Below, piece after piece: positions 20,933-31,525 of a stretch of DNA of 64,000 nt. Both the position numbers and the translations under genes were made by a program. The DNA is taken from NCBI RefSeq assembly GCF_000226115.1, contig NC_016462.1:3506488-3570487 (forward strand), read 5' to 3'. Under the pieces are notes generated by a model that worked only from the letters and a program-made list of their open reading frames with translations, was not told the origin of the DNA and searched no databases. The stretch is from Thermothielavioides terrestris NRRL 8126 (Eukaryota > Ascomycota > Sordariomycetes > Sordariales > Chaetomiaceae). Positions within the stretch are counted from its first letter, which is position 1; each line of letters opens with the position of its first letter.

Positions 20933-23242
20933 CTACCACAGCTCACACACCGGCTCTTGGACCTTACACTTCCACGCCTCGCGGAACCCCCTCGAGTTCA
21001 TGGTATTCAGCAGCAGCCGCACCAAGCTTGGCGCGTGCACGTCCTCCAGCTGGCGCGGCATCCGGTCCGGCGTCATCGAATCGCACCAGAAGTTGCCCCA
21101 GACGAGGTAGAACAGCTGCTCGTGCGTGAAGTCGCTCAGGCCGGGCAGGTCCTGGTCCCAGGCGGCGGGCATGGCCTTGCGGTCGGCCACCCAGGCGTCG
21201 TACGCCGTGTGCAACCCGCCCGCGTCGGCCAGGTTCTCGGCCAGCGTCAGATTGCCGTCCACGTGCGCCTTGCCGCCGGGGACATCGACCTCGACCGCCG
21301 AGTACTGCTTGACGAAGCATTCGGCGCGCTGCTGGAAGCCGGCGATGGTCGCGTTGTCCCACCACTGCCGCCGCTCGGCGTTCTCGTCGAACAGCCGGCC
21401 TCGACTGTCGAACCCGTGCGTGATCTCGTGCCCGATCGCCGCGCCGAGCCCGCCGTAGAGGGCGTAGTCGGGCAGCTGCGGGTGGAAGAGCGGCAGCTGC
21501 GAGATGCCCGCGGGCACGATCATGCTGTTGATGGACGGGTTGTAGAATGCGTTGACGACCGTGATCGACCCGTCAAAGGAGCCGCGGTCCGGCGGCGTGA
21601 CGATGGCGGCGTACTGCCGCTGCGTGTTGTGCCGGCGCGCGGCCAGCATATTGGCGAAGTGCGAGGTCGACGTGAGGTTGAGGCCGGCATATTCGCTGGC
21701 GAGTGCGTCGGCCGACCGGATGTCCGGGTTCGAGGTCGGGTAGCCGATGTTCTGGTGCATGTTCTCGGCCTTCTGAATCGCTCGCTTCTTGGAGTCGTCG
21801 CTCATCCAGTCGATCTCGCCGAGCCGCTTCTTGAATTGGTTGCGGATGTTGGTCGTCATCTTGTCCGCCGCCTGCAGCGCGAGGTCCGGGTACGTCGCGG
21901 TCACATAGTAGTGGTCGAGGACGTCCCGCAGTTGCGTCTCGGCCACGGACACGCAGGTCTGCCATCGCGGCGTGGTCGGCTTGCCCAGTAACTCCGACAG
22001 GTCGGGGACATCCACGTAGTCGGCCAGCTCGGTGATCGTCTTCCACATCATGAAGCCGTGCACGGCAGCGCGGGAGTGGTTGGAGACGAGGGCGGACAAG
22101 TCAGGCCAGGCATCGGGGGCCTGGAGGAGGATTTCGGTCGGCGTATGACCTTCTGGCATCATCGCGGCGACAAGCTTATCCAGGGAAAAGGCAGGCGCGG
22201 CTTTGCCAATGTCAGCCAGGGACGCGTTCTTGATGATGTTCTGAAAGCCCATGTCAGCTCTCGTCGGAGACTACGAGCGTTCATTGCACGAGCGCCATGA
22301 GCAAGACCACTTACGTAGACGTCGCCGTTCGCCGCATCCGTGATCGGAACCACGAGCTCAAGCAAGTCTCTTTCGAACTCGATCACGGCTTCGGCAAGCG
22401 CCTCGGCGTCCTCATCGTCCAGGTCGGCGTAGATCAGCTGGAAAGCACCGGCAACCACTTCTCCGTAGCTGTCAAACGCGTCCTGGTCAATAAAGACTGA
22501 TGTATTCTGTTGCACCGCCCCGGGCATCTTAAAGCAGACACGGTTCGCTTTCTGCCCCGCCGTCAGTCAGCCAGGGTTGGAAATATCCGATGATGGCACG
22601 CACCACGACATACCGAGTTCAACGGATCCGGGAGCGCGGGGCCGGTTTCGGCGGCGCAGAACGCGTGCCAGGCGGTGATGCCGACCTCTTCGAGCAGCAG
22701 GGCCGCCTTGAACATGCCGTCGTAGTCGGACGCGCTGACCTTGGTGTCGAGGTCATCCGGCGACACGGGCCAGCTCTGGTTGATGGTGACGATGAAGTCG
22801 GACAGCGGCTTGATGCCCGCGGCGGCGATGGCCTCCGTGTCCATGCAGGCCTTCCAACCCGTCCGCAGCATGTCGAAATTGTTTTCCTCCGCGTTGCTGC
22901 GGCTCGTGAGGAAGGTAGACCGCACACCCGCGGCTTGGGCCTCGGTGGCGCTTTCGAGGACCTGCCGCAAAATCATCTGGTTGTGGAGGTTGACGCTAGT
23001 GAAGGCGTTCGCATTATCGCCGTTGTGCTCCGTGAATCCGTAGCAGACCACTGATACCCGGTCAGCCCCTGGCAACCCCAGAACGCGCCCCAAGCCCACA
23101 GGACGGAGTGGTGCTCACTCTTGTCGAACTCGGTACAGGGGTCCATCTGGGTCCAGTTCGGCGCCAGGTTTTGCAGGATGCGGGACGCCGCGTGGATACA
23201 TGCTGGCGTTGTGCACACGGGCTGGCTCTGCCACTGGCCCAT
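20933..23242 (-). CDS. M13-family (neprilysin-like) zinc metallopeptidase
   Basis: Four exons are joined: 23242-23119, 23050-22614, 22551-22315 and 22240-20933. The introns are 68, 62, 74 nt in order (GTGAGC, GTATGT and GTAAGT donors; GCTGAC-type branches), and the product has 701 residues. Catalytic marks are HEITH (537-541), a third zinc ligand at Glu601 in ENLADAGG, and NAFYNPSINSMIVPAG upstream. The chain ends in CELW, the typical M13 C-terminus. The N-terminal pattern CTTPACIHAASRIL and DPCTEFDK is also family-specific. M13 enzymes are usually secreted or type II membrane proteins that cut small peptides. No signal or anchor is visible from the ATG at 23242, so either a further 5' exon exists or the protein has lost its targeting sequence. 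Confidence 0.9.
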
Positions 23243-24701
23243 GGTGAGCTGATGGTATCTTGGCCGAGGGAGAAGAGAGAAGTGAAGACGGTGGTGCCTC
23301 CCAAGGTAGGGCACTGGTCTGGTAGCGCAGCACCCGCCATCTTTAATATGTCCTTGAATCAGACCGAGCTGCAAGTCTTGAAGTCGGAAAGTTTACTCAA
23401 CAACGTGCTCCATGCCAGGGATCTGGCCGCCAAACCTCAGCTTACACAGTAGTTATTGGACGCATTGACTAGGCGAATGAATGTGACCTCGGCTCAGCCT
23501 CCGTCTCTCGCTGCATGCCGGGATCCCATTGGCGACCTGACGCGTTGTGCCCCCAACCCTCGCTGGCAGTCAACAACGGACGACTGGACCCGCATCTCAT
23601 CGCCAACGACATAACTTAGCCTCGAAGGCAACAGCATAGGCATCACCAGGGTCCGACTTGGCGCGGCCGCCAGCGAATTGTCGAAAGGAGTCTCACTGAG
23701 AGCGGAGCCGACTCGCTCGGCCCCCAATTTGAAGATCAGCCACACGCCTATCCGCCGCCGGCCCCAACAGGACTGTTGGCAGCTAAATCTGGAAGCAAAT
23801 TTTGTTGGCATATGAGCGATGCGTGGGACACAGTACACTCCACCACACTCAATTTTGCTACACGTGTACCTAGTCAGTTACTAGTGTAGATCTGCGCTGG
23901 AGAACGCACCAGTGCGCACCTCCGGAGATTTTGGGAGGCTTCGACAACCCTGGCTGCGGCCGCTTGGCCTCCCCGGAACTGCGCCTCGCAAAGGAGCGAG
24001 CGAGTGAGCTTCGCCGTCGGCCCGTTGGTTATGGCGGGGATCCCAGCATGCCTGTTGCTTTTGTGCTCTCTTGGGAAAACGTCCACTTCGAAGTTCACTG
24101 TTATACACAGTAGTGTACCTTATCTCACATTCACCGCTTTCTGGCCCGTGATTCACACAGGACCGAGCGCAAATTTTGAGCCCCGGCTCCAGCGCGCAGG
24201 AATAGGGGCGCTTTCCCCTTTGGCTTCTCCCGGTGTGAGTTCGTGTCTGCAGACCGGGGTCAGGGAGGAGTGGTCACATACACAGTACATGCACAAACAC
24301 ACTATCTGCAAGTGACCGAGAGGAACGCGGTGGCGAGAGTTCCGGGAACTGCATGTTGTGAATCACTACAGAAGAGTTGCCTAGTTCGGCAATGTCAGTT
24401 TCCAGACTGTCGCCCCTGTTCTCGGTGGCGGCGGGGCCCAACCCGCTTGCACTGATTCGCTCTTTCGTTCACGCGATCTCGAAGTGCTCCGAGAAGTCGG
24501 GCATGCATCAGCCGCTGCAAGCAGCTTCCCTCTATTTCCAGCCTCTGTGGCCTTGGCTCTTGGAGGCTGGGGAAATCCGTCCTGTTGGGATGGAGGCTGT
24601 GGTAAGATTGGGCCTTTGCGTGTAGACACGCCGTTCGCCCCCAGCACAGTAATCATGGCGTGTTCCGCAATTCCTTCAGAGCACGCCTCACACGCGGGCT
24701 C
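23243..24701. other. intergenic, no gene recognised
   Basis: This is upstream DNA of the M13 gene and downstream DNA of the btn1 gene. It carries one copy of a dispersed 11-mer, ACAGTAGTGTA, at 24107-24117, inside the near-palindrome TACACAGTAGTGTA. A missing first exon of the M13 gene could lie at its left end. Confidence 0.45.
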
Positions 24702-26319
24702 TCAGCTCGCCTCGATCCGCTGGCAGTAGTCACGCCCGTGACTGACCTGCCAGCGACACAGCCACACCTCCATGGCCATGCCCAGGAAGCCGGCGACGCA
24801 GATGCCGCCGCTGTCGCTGACCGAGGTCGCCCCCAGGCTGAACTCGCGGTCCTCCACCGGCACCCGCTCCATGATCTCGGCGAACGTGTTGACGTAGACG
24901 GCCCCGCCGAGCAGGCCCTCCCAGAAGACGAGGGCAAAGACGAGGTAGACGGACGGGATGAAGTCGAGCAGCGCGTGGAGCGTCAGCAGGACGAGGTTGG
25001 CGACCTGCAGCAACGAGGGCAAGTAAAGATGGTGGATCCTGACGAAGGGCGTTGACGACCGCGAGATGAAGACGCCGAGCTGGTACAGGAAACCGTAAAA
25101 CGGATAGAAGGCCCTGAACTCGGAGAAGGGCGACTGCTCGAGCGGAAACAGCAGCGTGGGCGCCACGCCCTGGTTAATCGTGTACTCGGCAACGTAGACC
25201 AGCAGCAGCGGGAGCATGTAGGGGACAAACAGCGCCCGTGCGCGGCGCAGGTTCGCCCAGAACGAGTGCTTTCCTCCTGCGACTCCATGATAATGTGTCG
25301 AGAACGCCGTGGAAGCGACCGACGGGCCGGGCGCAAGCAAGCTCGACGACGCCGCGGCGGCCGGCACATCCCCAAACTCGTCATCCCCCACCACCATCAC
25401 CACATCCCGCTCCCCATCTCTCCTCGTGACCACCACAGCTGGCACATCGGCGTCCTCATCCAAAGGCTCATACTCCTTCCGCCAGCCCTCCAGCCTCGCA
25501 CGCGGCAGCACCCCGAAGAACGCCACGAGCATCACGCCGGGCAGCACCGCGGCAACGAGCAAGCTCTGCCTAACCCCGAGCCCAATCCACCCGGTGAGCA
25601 CCACGTACAGGCCGGCGCCGACCAACCCGGCGCCGCCGGTGCCGCTGCCCCACGCGGCCAGGCTCGCGGCGCCATAGTAATGCGTCAGCCCCAGGAAGCT
25701 CAGCTCCCCCGCGCCACTGCTCAGGCTGGCCAGCACGATGCCGAGCATCTTCATGCCGACAGCGCCAGTTTCGTTCATATCCCCCCCGTCCCCCTGAGCC
25801 GACGCGGGCGCGGCCGCGACGAGGAGCATGCCCGCGACGGAGAGCGCGACGCAGGCCAGGATGCGGACGGCGTAGGGGATGCGGTGGACGACGTAAGGGG
25901 CCAGCAGCTTGGTGAGGAAGGAGGGCAGGACGTCGGCGAGGAGGACGGCGGCTTTGGGGAGGGCGGTGCCGACGAGGAGGTCCTGGGCGGCGGAGAGAAG
26001 GAGTACGTAGAGGATGTTGTTTATCAGGCCTGTTTGTCGGGACGGGCGGGTGTTAGCTACCTAGGGAGCGGTTTTGCGTTGGCGGTGTATTGGGTGCGAG
26101 GGACGGGAGGGCCAAAGACGGCGAGGAGCAAATGAGCTGTAGGGATCGGTTGGAAGTGGAAGAAGAGAGTCGTGACGAACCAAACAACCAAAAGGCGACC
26201 ACGACAGAGACCTCGGTGTTCTGCAAGAGCGCAGCCAGGCGGGCGCGGTAGAGCGCCCACGAGGAAGACGGGGCGCCGGGCAGCGGGAGCAGGCCCGACG
26301 CCGAGGGCGAGCGGTTCAT
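24702..26319 (-). CDS. btn1: Battenin/CLN3 homologue (Btn1), vacuolar membrane protein
   Basis: Exons 26319-26181 and 26029-24702 are joined by a 151-nt intron (GTTCGT donor, AACAG acceptor), giving 488 residues. The join rebuilds [19 protein letters not shown], the characteristic first CLN3 membrane segment. [20 protein letters not shown] and [10 protein letters not shown] follow, and the C-terminal part contains [17 protein letters not shown] and [11 protein letters not shown], both strong family marks. About ten hydrophobic segments are visible, with an acidic cytosolic loop between about residues 230 and 300. Yeast and human relatives act in vacuole/lysosome pH, amino-acid and glycerophosphodiester homeostasis. 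No frame break is seen. Confidence 0.93.
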
Positions 26320-26998
26320 GGCGAGTTTCCCCTCTCGTTCTTTTTTATGATGTATGTGCGCGGCGTGTTTGTTTTCGCCCACGATCCCCCATCGGACGCG
26401 GGTTGCGACGCGGCAGGTGCTGCCGCCTTCGGGGTTGTGACGTTGAGATGCCGTCGAGGGCGCAGGCGCCGGAAATGGACGGGACACGTGCAGGTCTGCA
26501 AGTCGTTGGAGATGACAAGTCAATGGCCAATTGTATTCCGTATTCCGCACTGGGTCATTGGCCAGCGGGTCCTGGTGCCTGCCGGGACGATGAAACAGAT
26601 CAGCTGCTGGCCTGTGAGCCTGGGACCAGGGACAACCCTAACCCTTCAAAATACTCCGTTTAAGCACGAAGCACCACCACCACCTTCGACTGGGTGAAAG
26701 GTGTGACAAGAAGGTGGCGGGGAGACGGCAACAGATGTGATAAGATAATGCTTATATGTAATTATGCTAATGACCACCCGAGTCCACGCTAACGAGGCCG
26801 GGAATATTACAAGTCTACCTAGACAGCCAGATAAACACACAAAAACGAGCCCATCGCAGCGCTATGCTATAACACGGTCTAACCAGAGATATAGACAAGG
26901 AAAAATGCTGTTCCAGCTCGCCGAAGTGTCCAGCTTGCGTCTCCTTCTCGTACAGTCCACCCCGCCTTCTTCCGCAACCTTCCATGTTGATGAAGCCC
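26320..26998. other. btn1 promoter region and 3' flank of the next gene
   Basis: It contains a CACCACCACC-type run near 26671 and AT-rich sequence at about 26740-26790. No gene is recognised. Confidence 0.45.
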
Positions 26999-29900
26999 CT
27001 AAGGCATGACCCCCTGCCTCCACCGCTCGACCATATCCATATGCCCCTGCGCACCGCCCATCTGCACGCCGGCGCCATATCCCTGTTGCAGCGGCAGAGA
27101 GTTCAAGCCGACACCAGCAGGCACGCCGTTGCCATACACGCCGAGATTGGGCGTCGACCCGCCAAACGCGCCCTGCCCGAGACCTGCGCCAAGGAACGAG
27201 CCGTTCCCGAGTAGCGTGCTAGCCCTCTGCTGATACAGCTGCTGCTGCTGCTGCTGCGGATACGGGTTCACATTCCCACCTAGTAAGTTGCTGCCCCCGG
27301 CCCCGTCGTTAAACCGACCGCCCATGAAGCCGCCGGTGCGGGCACCGATGTTGGGCGCGGGCAAGCTGGTGGGCATCTGGGCGCGCAGCGCGGCCATCTT
27401 CAGCTCCGTTTCCCGGCGATGTCGCTCAGCCTCGGCCTCGCGGTGCATACGCGCGAGCTCGCGCGGATCGGTCGACGGGACGGCCGGGTGGCCGGCGCCC
27501 GCGGGGGCGGCGGCGGCGGGGTGTGCGCCGAGCACGTCGGCGAGGGCCATGGGTCCCGAGCGGGGGCCAGCAGCCACAGAGAGACGGGTGTTGGCGTTTA
27601 GACTGGGGTTCGGGTTCAGACCGAGCGGTGTAGCGGCCCGCGTGAGCCTGCTGAAGGCCATCTCGCGCTCGCGTGCCTCGCGCTCGCGCTGTAGTCTGCG
27701 CCGCCGCTGGCCAAGCGTTTCTTCCTCCTCCGGCACAGCCACGTCGGCTGAAGCGGGGTTGCTCTCCTTGCCGGCCGCCAGCCCGGCCGAGGTGCTGCGA
27801 TTGTGCGAGGCGGTGTTGCCTTTGCTCTTGGCCTCATCCTCGTCCGGTTTGAACTGGCTGAGGAGTTCGGACGAGAAGGCGCCGCTGACGGGGCGAGGGC
27901 GCGGGAGCGGGTTCTCGGCCGCAAGGCGGGCCTTGCGCGCGGCGAGCGTTTCGCCTTCGATTTCGGGCTCGATTTGCTCCGCGCTCGGGTTGTCGCCGGC
28001 CGAGGACCCGGGCCGGGAGCCCAGCATGGACCCCGCGCGGGAACCGCCACCGGGCTGGAGAGGCAACGTGAGGCGGGATTGCGACCGTAGACCCGTTCCT
28101 CCAGGGCCGCCGCCAGGCATGTGACTCGCGCGTTTGTGCAGGGCACTGAGCGACATTGGCACCTGCGCCGGCACCTTGCCCTGCAGCCTATCGCGGCGGC
28201 GGCTCAGCGGCTCGTTCTCCTCCATCTCGCGGCGCTCCAGGAGACCGAGAGGCCGGTGCACTTCGCTCATGAACGCACTGATGTCCATAGTGGACCGGTT
28301 CCCCTCGCCGGCTGCTTTCGCGGCGAAGAGCATGCCGAGTGGCACGTCCTCGTCATCATCGCTGTCCTGCCGCGCCACCGCAGAGGGATCTTCCCACGCC
28401 AGCGTAACCCGCTTGCCGTGTCTCGCCTTGCGCTCGACCTCGGCGACCGCGTCGAGTTCGAGCAGCGTGCTGCGCATGCCGTCAGGGTGCGTGTGCTGGA
28501 GCACGCGCGTGCGCATCTTGTCGTGCTGCTTGCGCAGCTGGAGCTCGGCGAGCAGCGTCGTTGGCGGGCCCTGGTACACCAGCTCTTCCTCCTCGCTCTC
28601 TTCTTCCGTTTCCTCGTCTGCATCAGGTGCCAGCTGGTTTGGAGAGAGGCTCCCGCGGGACCCGGCATCGCCCTTCACACCAGTGCGTGAATTCTCAGCC
28701 TCATCGTCGTCGCCTTCGGAATCATCAGCTCCGCGTTTTGGACCGAAGAGCGAGAAGCGACTGGCCCGTTTCTTCTCAGCGTCAGGATCGAGGAGGTTGG
28801 CGCTAGAGTTCCTCTTGACGAGCGTCTTCCGCTTCGGCTTGTCTTCGGCGCTCGGGTCAAGCAAATTGCCGCTCGAGTTCCTCTTAACGAGCGTCTTGCG
28901 CTTGTTCGCCTTGTCTTCTGACGCGATGGCAGGTGCAGTCGTGCTCTTCTTCACCTTCCTCTTCTTCTCCGGGCCGTAGACCTCGGCGCCCAGCTTGCCC
29001 GCAAACACGTGATCGGTAAAGGCGCTCACGGGCGCCACGGTGGAGGCATCAAGGAGGCTATCCAGCGTGTCCATAGCAGAACCGTCCTTCACGGTGATGC
29101 TGGGCACTTCAGAAGGCAGGTCGAAGAAAACACTGGCCCGCAGCTGTGGCGGCAGGCCGTCAACGCGTATCGGACGTGACTTGCGGTTCTCGGCCTCAGC
29201 CGGATGCTGGGACGGCTGCATTCCGCCTTTCTGCTCTGGAGGCGGCTGGGGAACGTGGATAGTGGCCTCGGAAGCGTGCCTGGCATGTGAAGGCTCTTTC
29301 GGTGTCTCGCCACCCATTCCAGACCGCAGCGACGAGGGGTTCGAAACATTCTGGCCGCCGAGGTACTCGGCCATGAAGGGCCCACCGTCATGGCTCGTAC
29401 GCAAACCTTCCACTGGGTTGGGCAGCCAAGAGCGAGACTCGCGGGGTGGCCTTGGCACTGTGCTGACGACCTGGGAGCGGCGCAAGTTCGGGGCAGGAGC
29501 CTTGGGCTTCTTGGACAACTTCGGCGGTAGGTTCAGCATCGCGGGCACGGGAGCTGGGTAATAGTGCATTTGCTGTCCCGAGACTGGGTCGAAATAAGAC
29601 GTGGGCCGTGGAGCTGGCGCGGCCTGGTGCCGTGGCGGCGCCCGAGGATCAAGGTCAGGATCTGGGCGAGGCGCAAAGCTGTCCGCCTCTGGATCGCAAT
29701 GCACGCCATCGAAATCACCAAAGGCAGCCCGGGCCTGTTCGAGCGTTGTGCCGGACCCAGATGTTGTCGGCCTGTCGTCATCGGTCCGGCGTGCTTCAAA
29801 CTGCTGGTATTGGTCCGGCTGGTGAAGCTGCAGCCGCGGGGGCTGTTCGTCGTGCACCCCATGGCCCTGCGCAGGCAGCAACGCATCAACTTCATGGGCA

Positions 29901-31525
29901 AATTCGGCCTCAATGAACTGGTGGGCGCTAGCTCGGATGTTCTCATCATCTTCTGGGCTGTCTCCAGCCGCCGCAGCACGGTCGGCTTCATCGAGAACCT
30001 CTTGGGTGAGCGCGGTGGGATGCTCAAGCTCGGCAATCTGTGCAAGCGACAGCTTGCTGGCCACGCTCCTAGTGGATGCCTTTCCTGGGCCGTGCCGCGG
30101 GAGGAATCGGAATTCCTGTGTGTGTTCGCCTTCTCCCGCGGATCCAGCGGGATCGGCGGGCTCTGGAATGTGCAACGGCATGCCAATGGAGCTCGCCTTG
30201 CTCCCGGACCGGAGCCGGCCCGAGGCAGCAGACAGGGAGTGGTGGGGGTTCATAACATAACCTCCTGGCGAGTAACCGCCGGACCGCGCCGCGTTGTTGG
30301 TGCCCAGAATGGAGTTCTGCCTGCTGCCGACCGAAAGCTGAGGCTGGCCGTATATCGAGCCGGTGTCCGAAGCCGACGCTGCCCTCGCACGGGCACGCAG
30401 GATCGACGAGCGCCGGCTTTCGCTGCGCTTGAGTTCGTTGTGCTCTTCGCGGATGGCCTCCTCGATACTACTCGTCATGGACAGCCGTTCGGCGGTCGCC
30501 TCAAGGGCGGCAATGTTGCCGAGAAACCCTCCCGCTTGCGACAGCTTGTCCGGGTCGGGCGCCGGGTGACTGAGCGACAGACTTGCCGTCGACGAAGTGT
30601 GGACAGTGGGCGGTCGGGACGGATGAGAGACGGCACGGCTCCGGCTTTCCGGCTGGCTTGTAGAGGGCGTCGGTCGGATCAATGGGGCATCGGCGACGAC
30701 GGTAGGTGGAGGGCCATCGAGAGAGGATGGCGCAGACGATGGCAGCCCGGAAGCATCGTGTGCATTTGGGGGAAGCAGAACCGCAGCTGACGGACCAGGG
30801 TTCAGCGTTGCACCGGCAGTCTGCGGCGCAGCGTTGCCCTCGTCGGCCCCTGCAACGGGTGTCTTCGGGCCTGCAGTGCCAAGACCAGCGTCGGCTGTCG
30901 GCTGCTGCGAGTCGGGCACGGGCGCACGCGCGGCCGGGGATGGCGACGGCGAGCGTGAGAAGGACGGGGAAGGCGAAAGCGTTGAGGGCGGCGACGCGAG
31001 GCCCGCCGGGCGCTGCCCCTGGCTTTTGGACCGGAGGAGCTCGTATCCAAGATTGGCGTTTCTCGTCGCTGCGTGCAACGCCTCAAACGATTCCACCATG
31101 GCGCTGACGATTGTGGCGCCGCCACGGCCCGCCGCCGATGCAGTTGGGGCCGTGCTGTTGCTGCTGCTGCGACAGAGACTTCCGTCCCGTCGCAGCTGCT
31201 CCAGACTCTTCGCCTTGGTCAACAACGTCTCCTTCTCGGGCACGGCAGGCGACCTTGTCCCCGGGCGATCCGCGCCGGCGTTAGCGGGGTCCGACGGAAA
31301 GAAATCGTTCGCATCCATCGACAGCGGGGTGAATGTCTGCTCGGCCAGGCTCACGAATGGAACCGGCGAGGTGGAGGACGCAGGCGAGACCATGGTGGGC
31401 GTTGTGGTCTCCGACTTGGGCGACAGTGACGGCGCCGAGTTTGGGGGGAGAAGCAGCGCGGCCTCAGCGTGGGAAGCGCCGTCGTCGGTCACGTCGCCGG
31501 CGGTGTCTTTGTCTCTCACCGCCAT
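26999..31525 (-). CDS. large low-complexity conserved fungal protein, 1508 aa
   Basis: This single long exon encodes an almost wholly disordered protein rich in Ser, Pro, Ala and charged residues. Three features stand out. First, a tandem repeat of about 23 residues near 870-920, each unit starting KRKTLVKRNSS. Second, a better-conserved block at about 965-1100 with LLAELQLRKQHDKMRTRVL, STLLELDAVAEVERKARHG and DDEDVPLGMLFAAK. Third, a short polyglutamine run near residue 1425 from a CAG repeat, before a Gly-rich end closing in MDMVERWRQGVMP. Basic-Ser phosphorylation-like sites (RRxS, RSxS) are abundant. I remember the middle block and the last line as conserved in filamentous fungi but know no function. 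A 5' intron cannot be excluded. Confidence 0.8.
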   Translation of the reverse strand: MAVRDKDTAGDVTDDGASHAEAALLLPPNSAPSLSPKSETTTPTMVSPASSTSPVPFVSLAEQTFTPLSMDANDFFPSDPANAGADRPGTRSPAVPEKETLLTKAKSLEQLRRDGSLCRSSSNSTAPTASAAGRGGATIVSAMVESFEALHAATRNANLGYELLRSKSQGQRPAGLASPPSTLSPSPSFSRSPSPSPAARAPVPDSQQPTADAGLGTAGPKTPVAGADEGNAAPQTAGATLNPGPSAAVLLPPNAHDASGLPSSAPSSLDGPPPTVVADAPLIRPTPSTSQPESRSRAVSHPSRPPTVHTSSTASLSLSHPAPDPDKLSQAGGFLGNIAALEATAERLSMTSSIEEAIREEHNELKRSESRRSSILRARARAASASDTGSIYGQPQLSVGSRQNSILGTNNAARSGGYSPGGYVMNPHHSLSAASGRLRSGSKASSIGMPLHIPEPADPAGSAGEGEHTQEFRFLPRHGPGKASTRSVASKLSLAQIAELEHPTALTQEVLDEADRAAAAGDSPEDDENIRASAHQFIEAEFAHEVDALLPAQGHGVHDEQPPRLQLHQPDQYQQFEARRTDDDRPTTSGSGTTLEQARAAFGDFDGVHCDPEADSFAPRPDPDLDPRAPPRHQAAPAPRPTSYFDPVSGQQMHYYPAPVPAMLNLPPKLSKKPKAPAPNLRRSQVVSTVPRPPRESRSWLPNPVEGLRTSHDGGPFMAEYLGGQNVSNPSSLRSGMGGETPKEPSHARHASEATIHVPQPPPEQKGGMQPSQHPAEAENRKSRPIRVDGLPPQLRASVFFDLPSEVPSITVKDGSAMDTLDSLLDASTVAPVSAFTDHVFAGKLGAEVYGPEKKRKVKKSTTAPAIASEDKANKRKTLVKRNSSGNLLDPSAEDKPKRKTLVKRNSSANLLDPDAEKKRASRFSLFGPKRGADDSEGDDDEAENSRTGVKGDAGSRGSLSPNQLAPDADEETEEESEEEELVYQGPPTTLLAELQLRKQHDKMRTRVLQHTHPDGMRSTLLELDAVAEVERKARHGKRVTLAWEDPSAVARQDSDDDEDVPLGMLFAAKAAGEGNRSTMDISAFMSEVHRPLGLLERREMEENEPLSRRRDRLQGKVPAQVPMSLSALHKRASHMPGGGPGGTGLRSQSRLTLPLQPGGGSRAGSMLGSRPGSSAGDNPSAEQIEPEIEGETLAARKARLAAENPLPRPRPVSGAFSSELLSQFKPDEDEAKSKGNTASHNRSTSAGLAAGKESNPASADVAVPEEEETLGQRRRRLQREREAREREMAFSRLTRAATPLGLNPNPSLNANTRLSVAAGPRSGPMALADVLGAHPAAAAPAGAGHPAVPSTDPRELARMHREAEAERHRRETELKMAALRAQMPTSLPAPNIGARTGGFMGGRFNDGAGGSNLLGGNVNPYPQQQQQQLYQQRASTLLGNGSFLGAGLGQGAFGGSTPNLGVYGNGVPAGVGLNSLPLQQGYGAGVQMGGAQGHMDMVERWRQGVMP

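Noticed and set aside
20957..21991. 344-codon plus-strand frame opposite the M13 peptidase
   Set aside because: Antisense shadow of an exon containing HEITH and ENLADAGG.
27239..27260. CTG repeat as a possible unstable element
   Set aside because: It is a short CAG run encoding glutamines in the 1508-residue protein; ordinary for fungal low-complexity proteins.
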